From: Chitinophagaceae bacterium | Lineage (GTDB): Bacteria > Bacteroidota > Bacteroidia > Chitinophagales > Chitinophagaceae | Assembly (NCBI GenBank): GCA_947463755.1 | Contig: CANHUK010000058.1 | Location: 1-7,763, forward strand | Length of the DNA stretch: 7,763 nt | Direction of reading: 5' to 3' | Shown: positions 1 through 5,702 of the stretch, one piece after another | How positions within the stretch are numbered: the stretch's first letter is position 1 | How the letters are laid out: every line of letters begins with the position of its first letter | Position numbers and translations under genes: made by a program | The notes under the pieces: generated by a model | Seen by the model: only the letters and a program-made list of their open reading frames with translations | The model's database searches: none | Told to the model about the DNA's origin: nothing

Positions 1-548
1 AGCGGTAAATTGGTGCGTTCTTCCGTTTCGGGAGTCAGCGGCATGCCGTTGGCGACCTTACGGGCCCGGCGTTGTTCGGCCTCCAGCCTGGCATTGAGCG
101 AATGGATATTATACACATTGCTCTTGCGTTGCTGGATGATCTTCTCCTTCTCCCTGGCGGTGATTTCCAGGAAGTCCTCGGTGCGCAGCTTGCGCAGGTT
201 GCCACGGAAAGTAGCGTTATGCTCTACGATCAGGCTCGAGGCGTGGATATCGCCCAGGATCACCGCGGTATCGAAGACCTTCATATCTCCGGCTGCGTAG
301 AGGTTGCCCTCACAGTAGCCATATACGACGATCTCCTCCGCGAAGACGTTCCCCTTGATGGTGGCATGGGGCCCGATGATGAGTTTTCTGCACTCAATGA
401 TGTGGCCATCGAACTTGCCCTCTATGCGTCCTGAGCTGGCTCGCGCCACCAGGTCACCATAGAATTCCAGCCCGGAGCTGATGAAGAAGTTTTCTTCGGG
501 CGCAGCGTCAGTCCCGACGGACAAGAGCCGCCGTAGTAACGTTAACAT
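1..548 (-). CDS. Bactofilin (polymer-forming cytoskeletal protein), 3' end cut off by window edge
   Basis: Read on the minus strand from ATG at 548, this frame stays open for 182 codons to the window edge, so the C-terminus is missing. Residues about 20-125 show the short hydrophobic/Gly periodicity of the bactofilin beta-helix (DUF583/PF04519), for example GRIEGKFDGHI, IIGPHATIKGNVFAEEIVVYG and VILGDIHASSLIVEHNATFRGN. Bactofilins polymerise without nucleotide into filaments, often membrane-associated, that scaffold cell-shape or envelope enzymes. The N-terminus MLTLLRRLL could be a short membrane-binding segment (inference). After the beta-helix comes a charged, probably helical tail from about residue 130 (TAREKEKIIQQRK onward). 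An in-frame TAA four codons upstream fixes the start at or after 548. No Shine-Dalgarno is visible. It lies about 100 bp downstream of an actin-like gene on the same strand, with a terminator between. The fold call is firm; the cellular role is unknown. Confidence 0.88.
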   Translation of the reverse strand, partial: MLTLLRRLLSVGTDAAPEENFFISSGLEFYGDLVARASSGRIEGKFDGHIIECRKLIIGPHATIKGNVFAEEIVVYGYCEGNLYAAGDMKVFDTAVILGDIHASSLIVEHNATFRGNLRKLRTEDFLEITAREKEKIIQQRKSNVYNIHSLNARLEAEQRRARKVANGMPLTPETEERTNLP

Positions 549-570
549 GGGTATCGTTTACGGTTAAGAA

Positions 571-588
571 TGCCGGTTAGGACCGGCA
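571..588. other. Small perfect hairpin in the bactofilin leader
   Basis: TGCCGGT (571-577) and ACCGGCA (582-588) form a perfect 7-bp stem with a 4-nt loop, 23 nt upstream of the bactofilin ATG. On the minus strand it is followed only by TTCTT, so it is a poor terminator. It could be an operator or a leader structure affecting bactofilin expression. The structure is seen directly; the role is not known. Confidence 0.4.
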
Positions 589-631
589 CCAGTCTCTTTC
601 AAATAGGATATAGGATCAGCAGGAAAAGGTG

Positions 632-663
632 TAAGAACACCTGACCGGGGTCAGGCGTTCTTA
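632..663 (-). terminator. Intrinsic terminator overlapping the 3' end of the actin-like gene
   Basis: An imperfect inverted repeat (arms 632-646 and 649-663) gives a roughly 14-bp stem with one A/C mismatch: TAAGAAC pairs with GTTCTTA and CCTGACC with GGTCAGG. On the minus strand the stem is followed by CACCTTTT, a short U tract. The last codons and stop (TGA at 653-651) of the actin-like gene lie inside the hairpin, so translation could compete with its folding. It would separate most actin-like transcription from the bactofilin downstream. Confidence 0.6.
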
Positions 664-1688
664 TGATATGTTACGATCGTAGAGGAGTTGCCGATGTCCA
701 GACCGATGCTGTTGGCGCTGGTACCACCACCGAGGCTCATGGCATGATGATAGTAACCTACACTGGCGACGGTCTGCGGGTTCTCGACGACTTCAACAGG
801 CAGGAAGCCGGTGAATTCCTCTTCGAACTGCTCTTTCAGCTCGCTGAACAGAACACCACCACCCACGAGATAGATCGCAGAGCAACGCTCGAAGTCCTGG
901 TCGCTGAAATGTGCGCGGAGGCTCGGAGAAATTACCTGGCGATAATACTGTGAGATGACTTCGCGGCGGATATCGCGGATATCGATGCGCTTACGATTGG
1001 CGATCATGACACCCTTGGTCAGTGAATCGTTCAGCTGGAACTCATTCTTCATGTCAAGGTAGTGAAGTTTGTTCAGTTCGCGCTGTACATTGTTCACGAC
1101 ATAACGGATACCATGTACGGAGAAGCAGGTACGCTGTACCAGACCCTCTTCGGTGGCCATGCCGCCTTCGCAGGTACCATAGCCGAGGCTCACAACGATG
1201 AAGTTACGGGGGTTGGAGTCGGTGACCAGGTTACCGCGCTTGATGCCGATGACCGCACCCACGATCTCGGGGATGACATCAAAATTCTTCAGTTCGACAT
1301 TGACGCTGCGCACGCCACCATCGCTCTTGTAGGTTTCGCTGTTATATTCCACGGTGAAATAACGCTGTTCCAGCATGCGGAGGAGCGGCTGACGATATGC
1401 GTTATACGTGGAATACGGGAGGCCCAGCGTGATGTTGAAGGGCTTGTCCACCGTGTCTACGCAATTCAACAGGGCGGATTTGAAGAGGATCTCAAAATCA
1501 AGCTGGTCAGGAGATGCGTTCACGACTCGCTGGGCATTCACCCCGTTCTTGCGGGCCAGATCGCCGACAAGATACCATTGATTGTCTACCTTGATCTTAA
1601 GACCGGTCAGCAGTGAAGCGGCCGTGTTTTCGGAGTTACCGTAAGCGGCTTCAAAGACACTTGGAAAGGAAACTGAAACAGTCGACAT
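651..1688 (-). CDS. ParM/archaeal-actin-like protein with circularly permuted actin fold
   Basis: A 345-residue protein of the actin/ParM (ASKHA) superfamily, expected to bind nucleotide and possibly form filaments in the cytoplasm. Landmarks in order are: FPSVFEAA at 8-15 and YLVGDLA at 39-45 (typical of ParM/Alp N-domains); VIPEIVGAV at 138-146, with E141 where the catalytic Glu/Gln is expected; a phosphate-2-like loop VVSLGYGTCEGG at 165-176, with Ser167 in place of the usual Asp; an adenosine-type loop YLVGGGVLF at 273-281; and NPQTVASVGYYHHA at 303-316, which resembles the normal C-terminal end of the family. A linker SLGGGTSAN (318-326) then leads to SIGLDIGNSSTIV at 327-339, a phosphate-1 hairpin that normally begins the protein. 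The order is therefore rotated. An in-frame TAG closes the frame 14 codons upstream of the ATG, and the codons between encode no phosphate-1 motif, so nothing is missing there. No ParR-like partner is seen. The superfamily is confident; activity and polymerisation are unknown. Confidence 0.88.
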   Translation of the reverse strand: MSTVSVSFPSVFEAAYGNSENTAASLLTGLKIKVDNQWYLVGDLARKNGVNAQRVVNASPDQLDFEILFKSALLNCVDTVDKPFNITLGLPYSTYNAYRQPLLRMLEQRYFTVEYNSETYKSDGGVRSVNVELKNFDVIPEIVGAVIGIKRGNLVTDSNPRNFIVVSLGYGTCEGGMATEEGLVQRTCFSVHGIRYVVNNVQRELNKLHYLDMKNEFQLNDSLTKGVMIANRKRIDIRDIRREVISQYYRQVISPSLRAHFSDQDFERCSAIYLVGGGVLFSELKEQFEEEFTGFLPVEVVENPQTVASVGYYHHAMSLGGGTSANSIGLDIGNSSTIVTYHKNA

Positions 1689-1744
1689 AGCACATTGTGG
1701 TTTTTGGTAAAATGTTGTATTTGAACACTATAGCCTAAAACGTA

Positions 1745-1774
1745 CAATGATATCGAAAATTGCGTATTCAAAAA
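1745..1774 (-). promoter_or_regulatory. Weak candidate promoter for the actin-like gene
   Basis: On the minus strand TTTTTG (1774-1769) lies 16 nt before TATCATTG (1752-1745), one mismatch from the Bacteroidota -7 consensus TAnnTTTG. The spacing is slightly short. It sits between the tRNA terminator and the ATG at 1688, where a promoter is expected. The rest of the 1689-1858 gap shows nothing else that I can support. Confidence 0.3.
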
Positions 1775-1858
1775 TTTTTTTCCCGTCAAGTCTCACCCAC
1801 ACAAACTTTTGAACTTTTCGCTGAATGGACGCTTTTGCGCCATATCGTTCCGATATAC

Positions 1859-1889
1859 AAAGACCGCCCCCACACAGGGGGCGGTCTTT
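1859..1889 (-). terminator. Strong intrinsic terminator after tRNA-Ser
   Basis: A perfect 13-bp stem pairs AAAGACCGCCCCC (1859-1871) with GGGGGCGGTCTTT (1877-1889) around loop ACACA. It begins 2 nt past the 3' end of the minus-strand tRNA, and the stem ends in a short U run in both directions, so it could also stop plus-strand transcription. Confidence 0.85.
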
Positions 1890-1891
1890 TG

Positions 1892-1980
1892 CGGTGAGGG
1901 CGGGATTCGAACCCGCGGTACAGTTTAACCCGTACGGCAGTTTAGCAAACTACTGATTTCAGCCACTCATCCACCTCACC
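1892..1980 (-). tRNA. tRNA-Ser (anticodon GCU, reads AGC/AGU)
   Basis: The minus strand gives an 89-nt class II tRNA. The acceptor arms GGTGAGG and CCTCACC pair over 7 bp, with G as discriminator base, as is usual for serine tRNAs. The D arm contains GATGAGTGGCTGAAATC. The anticodon stem GTAGT/ACTGC closes loop TTGCTAA, giving anticodon GCT. A long variable arm, as in Ser/Leu/Tyr tRNAs, is followed by the T arm GCGGGTTCGAATCCCGC. CCA is not encoded (GCAAAAG follows), so it must be added after transcription. It looks intact and has its own terminator directly downstream. Confidence 0.95.
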
Positions 1981-2022
1981 GTTGCATGATCTCCGGTCTG
2001 TCCCTTACGAGACATACGATGA

Positions 2023-2038
2023 TGCATTTGTGAATGCA
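2023..2038. repeat. Short inverted repeat upstream of tRNA-Ser
   Basis: TGCATT (2023-2028) and AATGCA (2033-2038) form a 6-bp inverted repeat around TGTG, about 43 nt upstream of the tRNA 5' end. It may lie in the tRNA promoter region. On the minus strand TTTTG occurs nearby, but no good TAnnTTTG follows. The rest of the 1981-2128 gap holds nothing that I recognise. Confidence 0.25.
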
Positions 2039-2128
2039 AAATTAAAGCATTCGGCGCAAATCGTCAAAGAAAAAGAAAGGGGCCAGGGGAAAATGCCTGG
2101 TATCGACGCCGGAAGATCCTGAAAACAC

Positions 2129-2154
2129 GGATCCCCCGCTGCGGCGGGGGATCC
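2129..2154 (-). terminator. Intrinsic terminator of dnaA
   Basis: A perfect 11-bp GC-rich stem pairs GGATCCCCCGC (2129-2139) with GCGGGGGATCC (2144-2154) around a 4-nt loop. On the minus strand it is followed by GTGTTTTC, and it begins 35 nt past the dnaA stop codon. It separates dnaA from the tRNA gene downstream. Confidence 0.75.
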
Positions 2155-2189
2155 GGAAGAATGTATTATATATAATGGTATTAATTGCT

Positions 2190-3623
2190 TTACATCGCTG
2201 CCAGTTGCACTTTTTGCTGCAACTCGATGACGCTCTCGCGGAACAGATTGTCTGTATCCATGAGATCTTTGACGGTCTGGCAGGAGTGGATGACCGTGGT
2301 ATGGTCGCGCCCCCCGAAATGCTCCCCGATGGTCTTGAGCGAATTCTTGGTGAAGATCTTTGCCAGATACATGGTGATCTGGCGGGCCTGGACGATCTCC
2401 CGCTTCCGGGTCTTCTGCAGGAGCTTGTCGTAGGAAACATCGAAGAATTCGCAGACCATTTTCTGGATCGTTTCGATCGTAATTTCCTTGGACGATGTTT
2501 TGATGAAATTGCGCAGGACCTTTTTGGCGAGTTCCAGATCGATCTCGCGCTTATTCAGGGATGACTGCGCAAGGAGCGAGATGAGGGCACCTTCCAGTTC
2601 CCGGATATTGCTTTGGATGTTGTAGGCGATGTACTTGACCACTTCCTTGGGCATATCGAGCCCGTCGTTGCGCATCTTCTTTTCAAGGATCTCCATCCGG
2701 GTATCATAGTCGGGTGCCTGCAGGTCGGCGCTGAGGCCCCAGCGGAAACGACTGAGGAGTCGCTCCTGCACACCTTCGAGGTCCTTGGGCGGCTTGTCGG
2801 AGGTGAGGATCAGTTGTTTACCGGACTGGTGCAGGTGGTTGAAGATCGAGAACAATGCGTCCTGCGACTTCTCCGCCCGGTTGAAGAACTGGACATCATC
2901 AATGATCAGCACGTCGATCAGCTGATAAAAATGGATGAAGTCGTTGATCGCGTTGTTCCGGGCATGGTCCTGGAACTGGTTGATGAATTTCTCCGAACTT
3001 ACGTACAGTACGACCTTATTGGGGTGCAGGCGGCTGACTTCATTGCCAATGGCCTGCGACAGATGTGTCTTGCCCAATCCGACGCCACCATAAATGACAA
3101 GGGGATTGAAGGAGGTGGCTCCGGGCTTTTCGGCCACGGTACGACCGGCGCGGCGTACCACCCGGTTGCAATCACCTTCCACGAAGGAGTCGAAGGTATA
3201 GATCGGATTCAGCTGGGAGTCGACCTGCATCTTTTTCAGGCCGGGGATGACGAAGGGGTTCTTCACCGGGTTGTGGATCACCAGGGGGAAATCCATTTCG
3301 TTGTTGGCATAGGTCTTGAATCCCTGCCCGGACACATCCATGGTCAGCGGCTTGCTTTTGCCGTTGCCGCTGTCTACCATGATACGGTATTCCAGGCGGG
3401 CGTCTTTTCCGAGCTCCCGCTTCAGGGTCTTGGCAAGTAAATTGACATAATGTTCCTCCAGGTATTCGTAGAAGAACTGACTGGGAACCTGTATCGTGAG
3501 CACATTTTCGTGAATGGCCACGGGGCTGATGGGTTCGAACCAGGTCTTGAAGTGCTGCCACTCGACGATATCCTTGATGATCGCCAGACAGCTATTCCAG
3601 ACTTTTTCGTGCGCTTTCTCCAT
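2190..3623 (-). CDS. dnaA: Chromosomal replication initiator protein DnaA
   Basis: A 477-residue AAA+ initiator that binds DnaA boxes and, with ATP, melts oriC to load the replicative helicase. From the chosen start, domain I is residues 1-80 (EKVWNSCLAIIKDIV, HFKTWFEPI), followed by a linker. The AAA+ core has Walker A YGGVGLGKTH (178-187), Walker B VLIIDDVQFF (238-247), sensor 1 LILTSD (271-276), a box VII arginine region RLLSRFRWG (288-296) and sensor 2 NIRELEGAL (339-347). Domain IV has a helix-turn-helix with RKREIVQARQ (407-416) and the DnaA signature GGRDHTTVIHS (437-447). All key residues are present and the length is normal. An ATG 63 nt further upstream (3686) is in frame, but its extra 21 residues do not look like DnaA, whereas MEKAHEKVW is a typical family start. 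The gene is monocistronic, with its own terminator and a DnaA box upstream suggesting autoregulation. Confidence 0.97.
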   Translation of the reverse strand: MEKAHEKVWNSCLAIIKDIVEWQHFKTWFEPISPVAIHENVLTIQVPSQFFYEYLEEHYVNLLAKTLKRELGKDARLEYRIMVDSGNGKSKPLTMDVSGQGFKTYANNEMDFPLVIHNPVKNPFVIPGLKKMQVDSQLNPIYTFDSFVEGDCNRVVRRAGRTVAEKPGATSFNPLVIYGGVGLGKTHLSQAIGNEVSRLHPNKVVLYVSSEKFINQFQDHARNNAINDFIHFYQLIDVLIIDDVQFFNRAEKSQDALFSIFNHLHQSGKQLILTSDKPPKDLEGVQERLLSRFRWGLSADLQAPDYDTRMEILEKKMRNDGLDMPKEVVKYIAYNIQSNIRELEGALISLLAQSSLNKREIDLELAKKVLRNFIKTSSKEITIETIQKMVCEFFDVSYDKLLQKTRKREIVQARQITMYLAKIFTKNSLKTIGEHFGGRDHTTVIHSCQTVKDLMDTDNLFRESVIELQQKVQLAAM

Positions 3624-3922
3624 GGAAGCTAAGCAGTTAAATATGTTGACCGAACGTACTGGTTTTTTCAGCGTACACAAGACCATGTTCGATGGGTCAT
3701 TGTACCTGTCACTTGACAGACTTTACGGGATGTTGGATAGTGCCTTGTGAAGGCGTTAATCAGTCACGAAACTGCGACGATCGGGCTTTTCTCAAAGAGT
3801 TGTTCAAGTCGTACAAGATAGCAAAAAACCAGTTATCCACACATTATTCAGCGATAAAATCTGGCCTGCTTTTTTTCATATGGGAGGCGAATATAGAACC
3901 GGTTGTGTGAAAAAAAAATTTT
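3624..3922. other. dnaA upstream region (promoter, possible origin element)
   Basis: This 299-bp region contains no gene that I can support. It must hold the dnaA promoter on the minus strand. I see only imperfect candidates, for example TTTTTTG followed by TATCTTG, with no clean TAnnTTTG. It contains one perfect DnaA box (3833-3841), an AACCGGTT palindrome (3897-3904) and a run of nine A then six T (3910-3924) next to the preceding gene's stop. The A/T run could be an unwinding element or the U tract of a stemless terminator for the phosphoesterase gene. A full oriC normally has a cluster of boxes, and I find only one. Confidence 0.45.
3833..3841 (+). promoter_or_regulatory. Perfect DnaA box upstream of dnaA
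   Basis: TTATCCACA matches the DnaA-box consensus TTATNCACA exactly. It lies 210 bp upstream of the dnaA start codon and close to an A/T-rich run. DnaA boxes in dnaA promoters commonly mediate autorepression or belong to oriC. The match is seen directly; the role is inferred. Confidence 0.65.
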
Positions 3923-4861
3923 TTAATCCCCCGCTTTTTTCTCTATGCGGATACTCTCGGAATTGTCAAGCCTTTGGCGTCCGGAATCCCCGAAAACGTA
4001 GTCCAAACGGCCCAAACGGAGACCTCCCCAACCCACCTGATTTACAACGGTCTTACCCCCTGACTTGTTCACATAGGTCCTGGGAGCATCGAAAAAGCGG
4101 TGGGTATGGCCGCCGATGATCAGGTCGATGTGCCCGGTCTCTTGTGCGAGGATCTCGTCGCTCACCTTATCCTCTTTGTACTGGTCGCCCAGGTGCGAGA
4201 GGCAAATGACAAGGTCGCACTTCTTTTGTTTCTTGAGGAACTCCGCCTCCCGGGCAGCGTGGGTGATCGGGTCGAGGTACCTGGTACCTCCGCAGAGTTG
4301 CTCCGGGACCAGTCCGTCCAGTTCGATGCCCACGCCGGTGATGCCGATGCGGATGCCTCCCTTTTTGATGATCAACCGGGGAATATGCCTGTCCTGCATG
4401 GGTGTGCCGCTGAAATCATAGTTGCACATCACGATCGGAAAGCGGCCGTGTGCGGCCATCTGATCGGCGAAATTGTTGATGCCCGCATCGAAATCGTGGT
4501 TGCCCATCACGCCGGCATCATAGCCCATGGCCGACATGGCCCGGATCTCCGGCTCACCCTTGAACATGTTGAAGTAGGGTGTACCCTGAAAGATATCGCC
4601 GGCATCCAGTAGGAGGACATGCTCCTCTTCTGACCGGATCCTCCGAATCAGCGCAGCTCGGGCTGCTACCCCGCCTCGTCCGGCATTCGAGCCTGCGTCT
4701 GAGGGGAAAGGATCGAGCCTGCTGTGCACATCGTTGGTATGCAGGATGGTCAGTTTTCGGGGGGCGGACTCCCCTGCCTGCGCGAATCCCTCCGGGCGTC
4801 CCAGGACCAGGGCGGCTGCTGTCAGGCCGGTTTCTCGGAGAAATCTTCTTCTACTGGACAT
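3923..4861 (-). CDS. Tat-exported metallophosphoesterase, catalytic domain of a split 5'-nucleotidase
   Basis: A 312-residue calcineurin-like phosphoesterase corresponding to the N-terminal catalytic domain of UshA/5'-nucleotidases, which hydrolyse nucleotides or related phosphate esters outside the cytoplasm. From ATG 4861, SRRRFLR at 3-9 matches the Tat twin-arginine motif, followed by a hydrophobic stretch and a likely cleavage after FAQA. The dimetal ligand motifs are all present: NDVH (43-46), LLDAGD (84-89), GNHDFD (120-125), CNYDF (146-150), CLSHLG (221-226) and GGHTH (250-254). The protein ends soon after the catalytic domain, and the substrate-binding C-domain is the gene just upstream in the operon, overlapping by 11 nt. 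In-frame ATGs further upstream (4942) lie inside that gene and would bury the Tat signal. The exact substrate cannot be read from the sequence. Confidence 0.92.
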   Translation of the reverse strand: MSSRRRFLRETGLTAAALVLGRPEGFAQAGESAPRKLTILHTNDVHSRLDPFPSDAGSNAGRGGVAARAALIRRIRSEEEHVLLLDAGDIFQGTPYFNMFKGEPEIRAMSAMGYDAGVMGNHDFDAGINNFADQMAAHGRFPIVMCNYDFSGTPMQDRHIPRLIIKKGGIRIGITGVGIELDGLVPEQLCGGTRYLDPITHAAREAEFLKKQKKCDLVICLSHLGDQYKEDKVSDEILAQETGHIDLIIGGHTHRFFDAPRTYVNKSGGKTVVNQVGWGGLRLGRLDYVFGDSGRQRLDNSESIRIEKKAGD

Positions 4862-5585
4862 TTCGGATTCTTTTTTCGGTATCAACGGCCACAGGGATTC
4901 CACGCTGACGGAAATCCAGGCAATAGTCAATGGTCGCATCACGGAGCAGATAGCCTGTGCGGCGCACGGGTAGTGTCTTTAGTCCGACGAACCCTCCACT
5001 GAATACAGTGTAGTCCGAGTTCGCCATCACATAGGTGCCATTGGGGTCAAGAGGTGTCCCGCCCACACGCACGCCTGTCGCCTTCTTTCCGCTGATGGTC
5101 ATGGTCAGGCCGGCGACCCCGCCACCGCCCTCCGCCGCCACGAAATCCAGGTATGCCTGTAACTGGGCGCCCGATACACTGAGGATCACCATCTCATTAT
5201 CAAAGGGCATGACCTCATAGATGGTCCCCCGCAGGACCGGCCCTGCAGGGATCTGATTGATCCGGATACCTCCGTTGTTCAGAAAGGCCATCTGTACGGA
5301 AGGGTCGAACTTTCGACGGGCCATGGCGAGATAGGAGTCGGCCAGGAAATTGCCCAGCGCCCCGTCAGGCAGCTCCTTTCGGATCGGCACAGGTATCTGG
5401 CCAACAGTGTCCCGCATCTTCCGGCTCACTTCCGCCGCGTAAGGGCGGAGCATCGCGGTTACAGCCGAGTCGGCCGACAATCGCTGGATATTGTATCCCG
5501 AATACTTCAGCTCCGTCGGACGGTAGCCGGGGTGACAGCCCGGAAGAAATCCGGTAAATAATAGGATGATCAGATATTTCCGCAT
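4851..5585 (-). CDS. Lipoprotein with 5'-nucleotidase C-terminal domain
   Basis: A 244-residue protein matching the C-terminal, substrate-binding domain of 5'-nucleotidases (5_nucleotid_C) with no catalytic domain. From ATG 5585, a short signal peptide (MRKYLIILLFTGFLPGC) ends in the lipobox-like LPGC with Cys17, suggesting a lipid-anchored periplasmic or outer-membrane protein. Family motifs are GALGNFLADSYLAMAR (75-90), FLNNGGIR (101-108), GTIYEVMPFDNEMV (120-133) and TYVMANSDY (184-192) followed by an SGG loop. It is the first gene of a two-gene operon; its TAG at 4853-4851 overlaps the ATG of the phosphoesterase gene. The two products probably act together as one nucleotidase. An ATG 36 nt upstream (5621) is in frame but lies inside the -7 promoter element and would displace the signal peptide. 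It could instead be a scaffold lacking activity. Confidence 0.88.
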   Translation of the reverse strand: MRKYLIILLFTGFLPGCHPGYRPTELKYSGYNIQRLSADSAVTAMLRPYAAEVSRKMRDTVGQIPVPIRKELPDGALGNFLADSYLAMARRKFDPSVQMAFLNNGGIRINQIPAGPVLRGTIYEVMPFDNEMVILSVSGAQLQAYLDFVAAEGGGGVAGLTMTISGKKATGVRVGGTPLDPNGTYVMANSDYTVFSGGFVGLKTLPVRRTGYLLRDATIDYCLDFRQRGIPVAVDTEKRIRNVQ

Positions 5586-5618
5586 GAGACCGGTGTTGAA
5601 AGCCGTTAGGCCTGGAAA

Positions 5619-5626
5619 CAAAGATA
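5619..5626 (-). promoter_or_regulatory. -7 promoter element for the nucleotidase operon
   Basis: On the minus strand TATCTTTG matches the Bacteroidota -7 consensus TAnnTTTG exactly, 33 nt upstream of the lipoprotein ATG. A run of eight T precedes it. A clear -33 TTG is not seen at the usual spacing. The exact match and position make it a good candidate. Confidence 0.6.
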
Positions 5627-5647
5627 CCCCTAAAAAAAAGAATCAGG

Positions 5648-5681
5648 TTGGGTCCGGAAGCGACATATAGCGATAACTTTG
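5648..5681 (+). promoter_or_regulatory. Promoter for the DUF3127/oxidoreductase pair
   Basis: TTG (5648-5650) and TAACTTTG (5674-5681) form a Bacteroidota-type promoter with an exact -7 element and a 23-nt spacer, at the upper end of the normal range. Transcription would begin about 15 nt before the ATG at 5703. It faces away from the nucleotidase promoter within a 117-bp gap. Confidence 0.6.
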
Positions 5682-5689
5682 GCGCCAAA
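5678..5689. promoter_or_regulatory. Perfect palindrome overlapping the plus-strand -7 element, possible operator
   Basis: TTTGGCGCCAAA is a perfect 12-bp palindrome covering the end of the -7 element and the expected transcription start. A repressor bound here would block the plus-strand promoter. There is no second copy in the gap, and no regulator is encoded nearby. The palindrome is seen; operator function is inferred. Confidence 0.3.
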
Positions 5690-5702
5690 CTTCGATCACA
5701 TC

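Noticed and set aside
109..117. A second perfect DnaA box, TTATACACA
   Set aside because: It lies inside the bactofilin coding sequence with no neighbouring boxes or A/T-rich element, so a chance match is the likeliest explanation.
1062..1616. A 184-codon plus-strand frame opposite the actin-like gene
   Set aside because: An antisense shadow; the minus strand carries clear ParM-like motifs over the same span.
1607..1789. A 60-codon minus-strand frame upstream of the actin-like gene, considered as the source of a missing N-terminus
   Set aside because: It is in another frame and contains no phosphate-1 motif, so it does not offer a non-permuted explanation.
2096..2100. CCAGG/CCTGG inverted repeat near the dnaA terminator
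   Set aside because: A 5-bp stem with a long loop; too weak to call beside the strong terminator at 2129-2154.
2613..3440. A 275-codon open frame on the plus strand opposite dnaA
   Set aside because: It is the antisense shadow of dnaA. The protein resembles no family that I know, and the dnaA motifs on the other strand are complete.
3624..3686. Upstream in-frame start for dnaA, adding 21 residues
   Set aside because: The extension has no DnaA similarity; MEKAHEKVW is a typical domain I start.
4862..4942. Upstream in-frame start for the phosphoesterase
   Set aside because: It would overlap the lipoprotein gene by 92 nt and place the Tat motif about 30 residues inside the protein.
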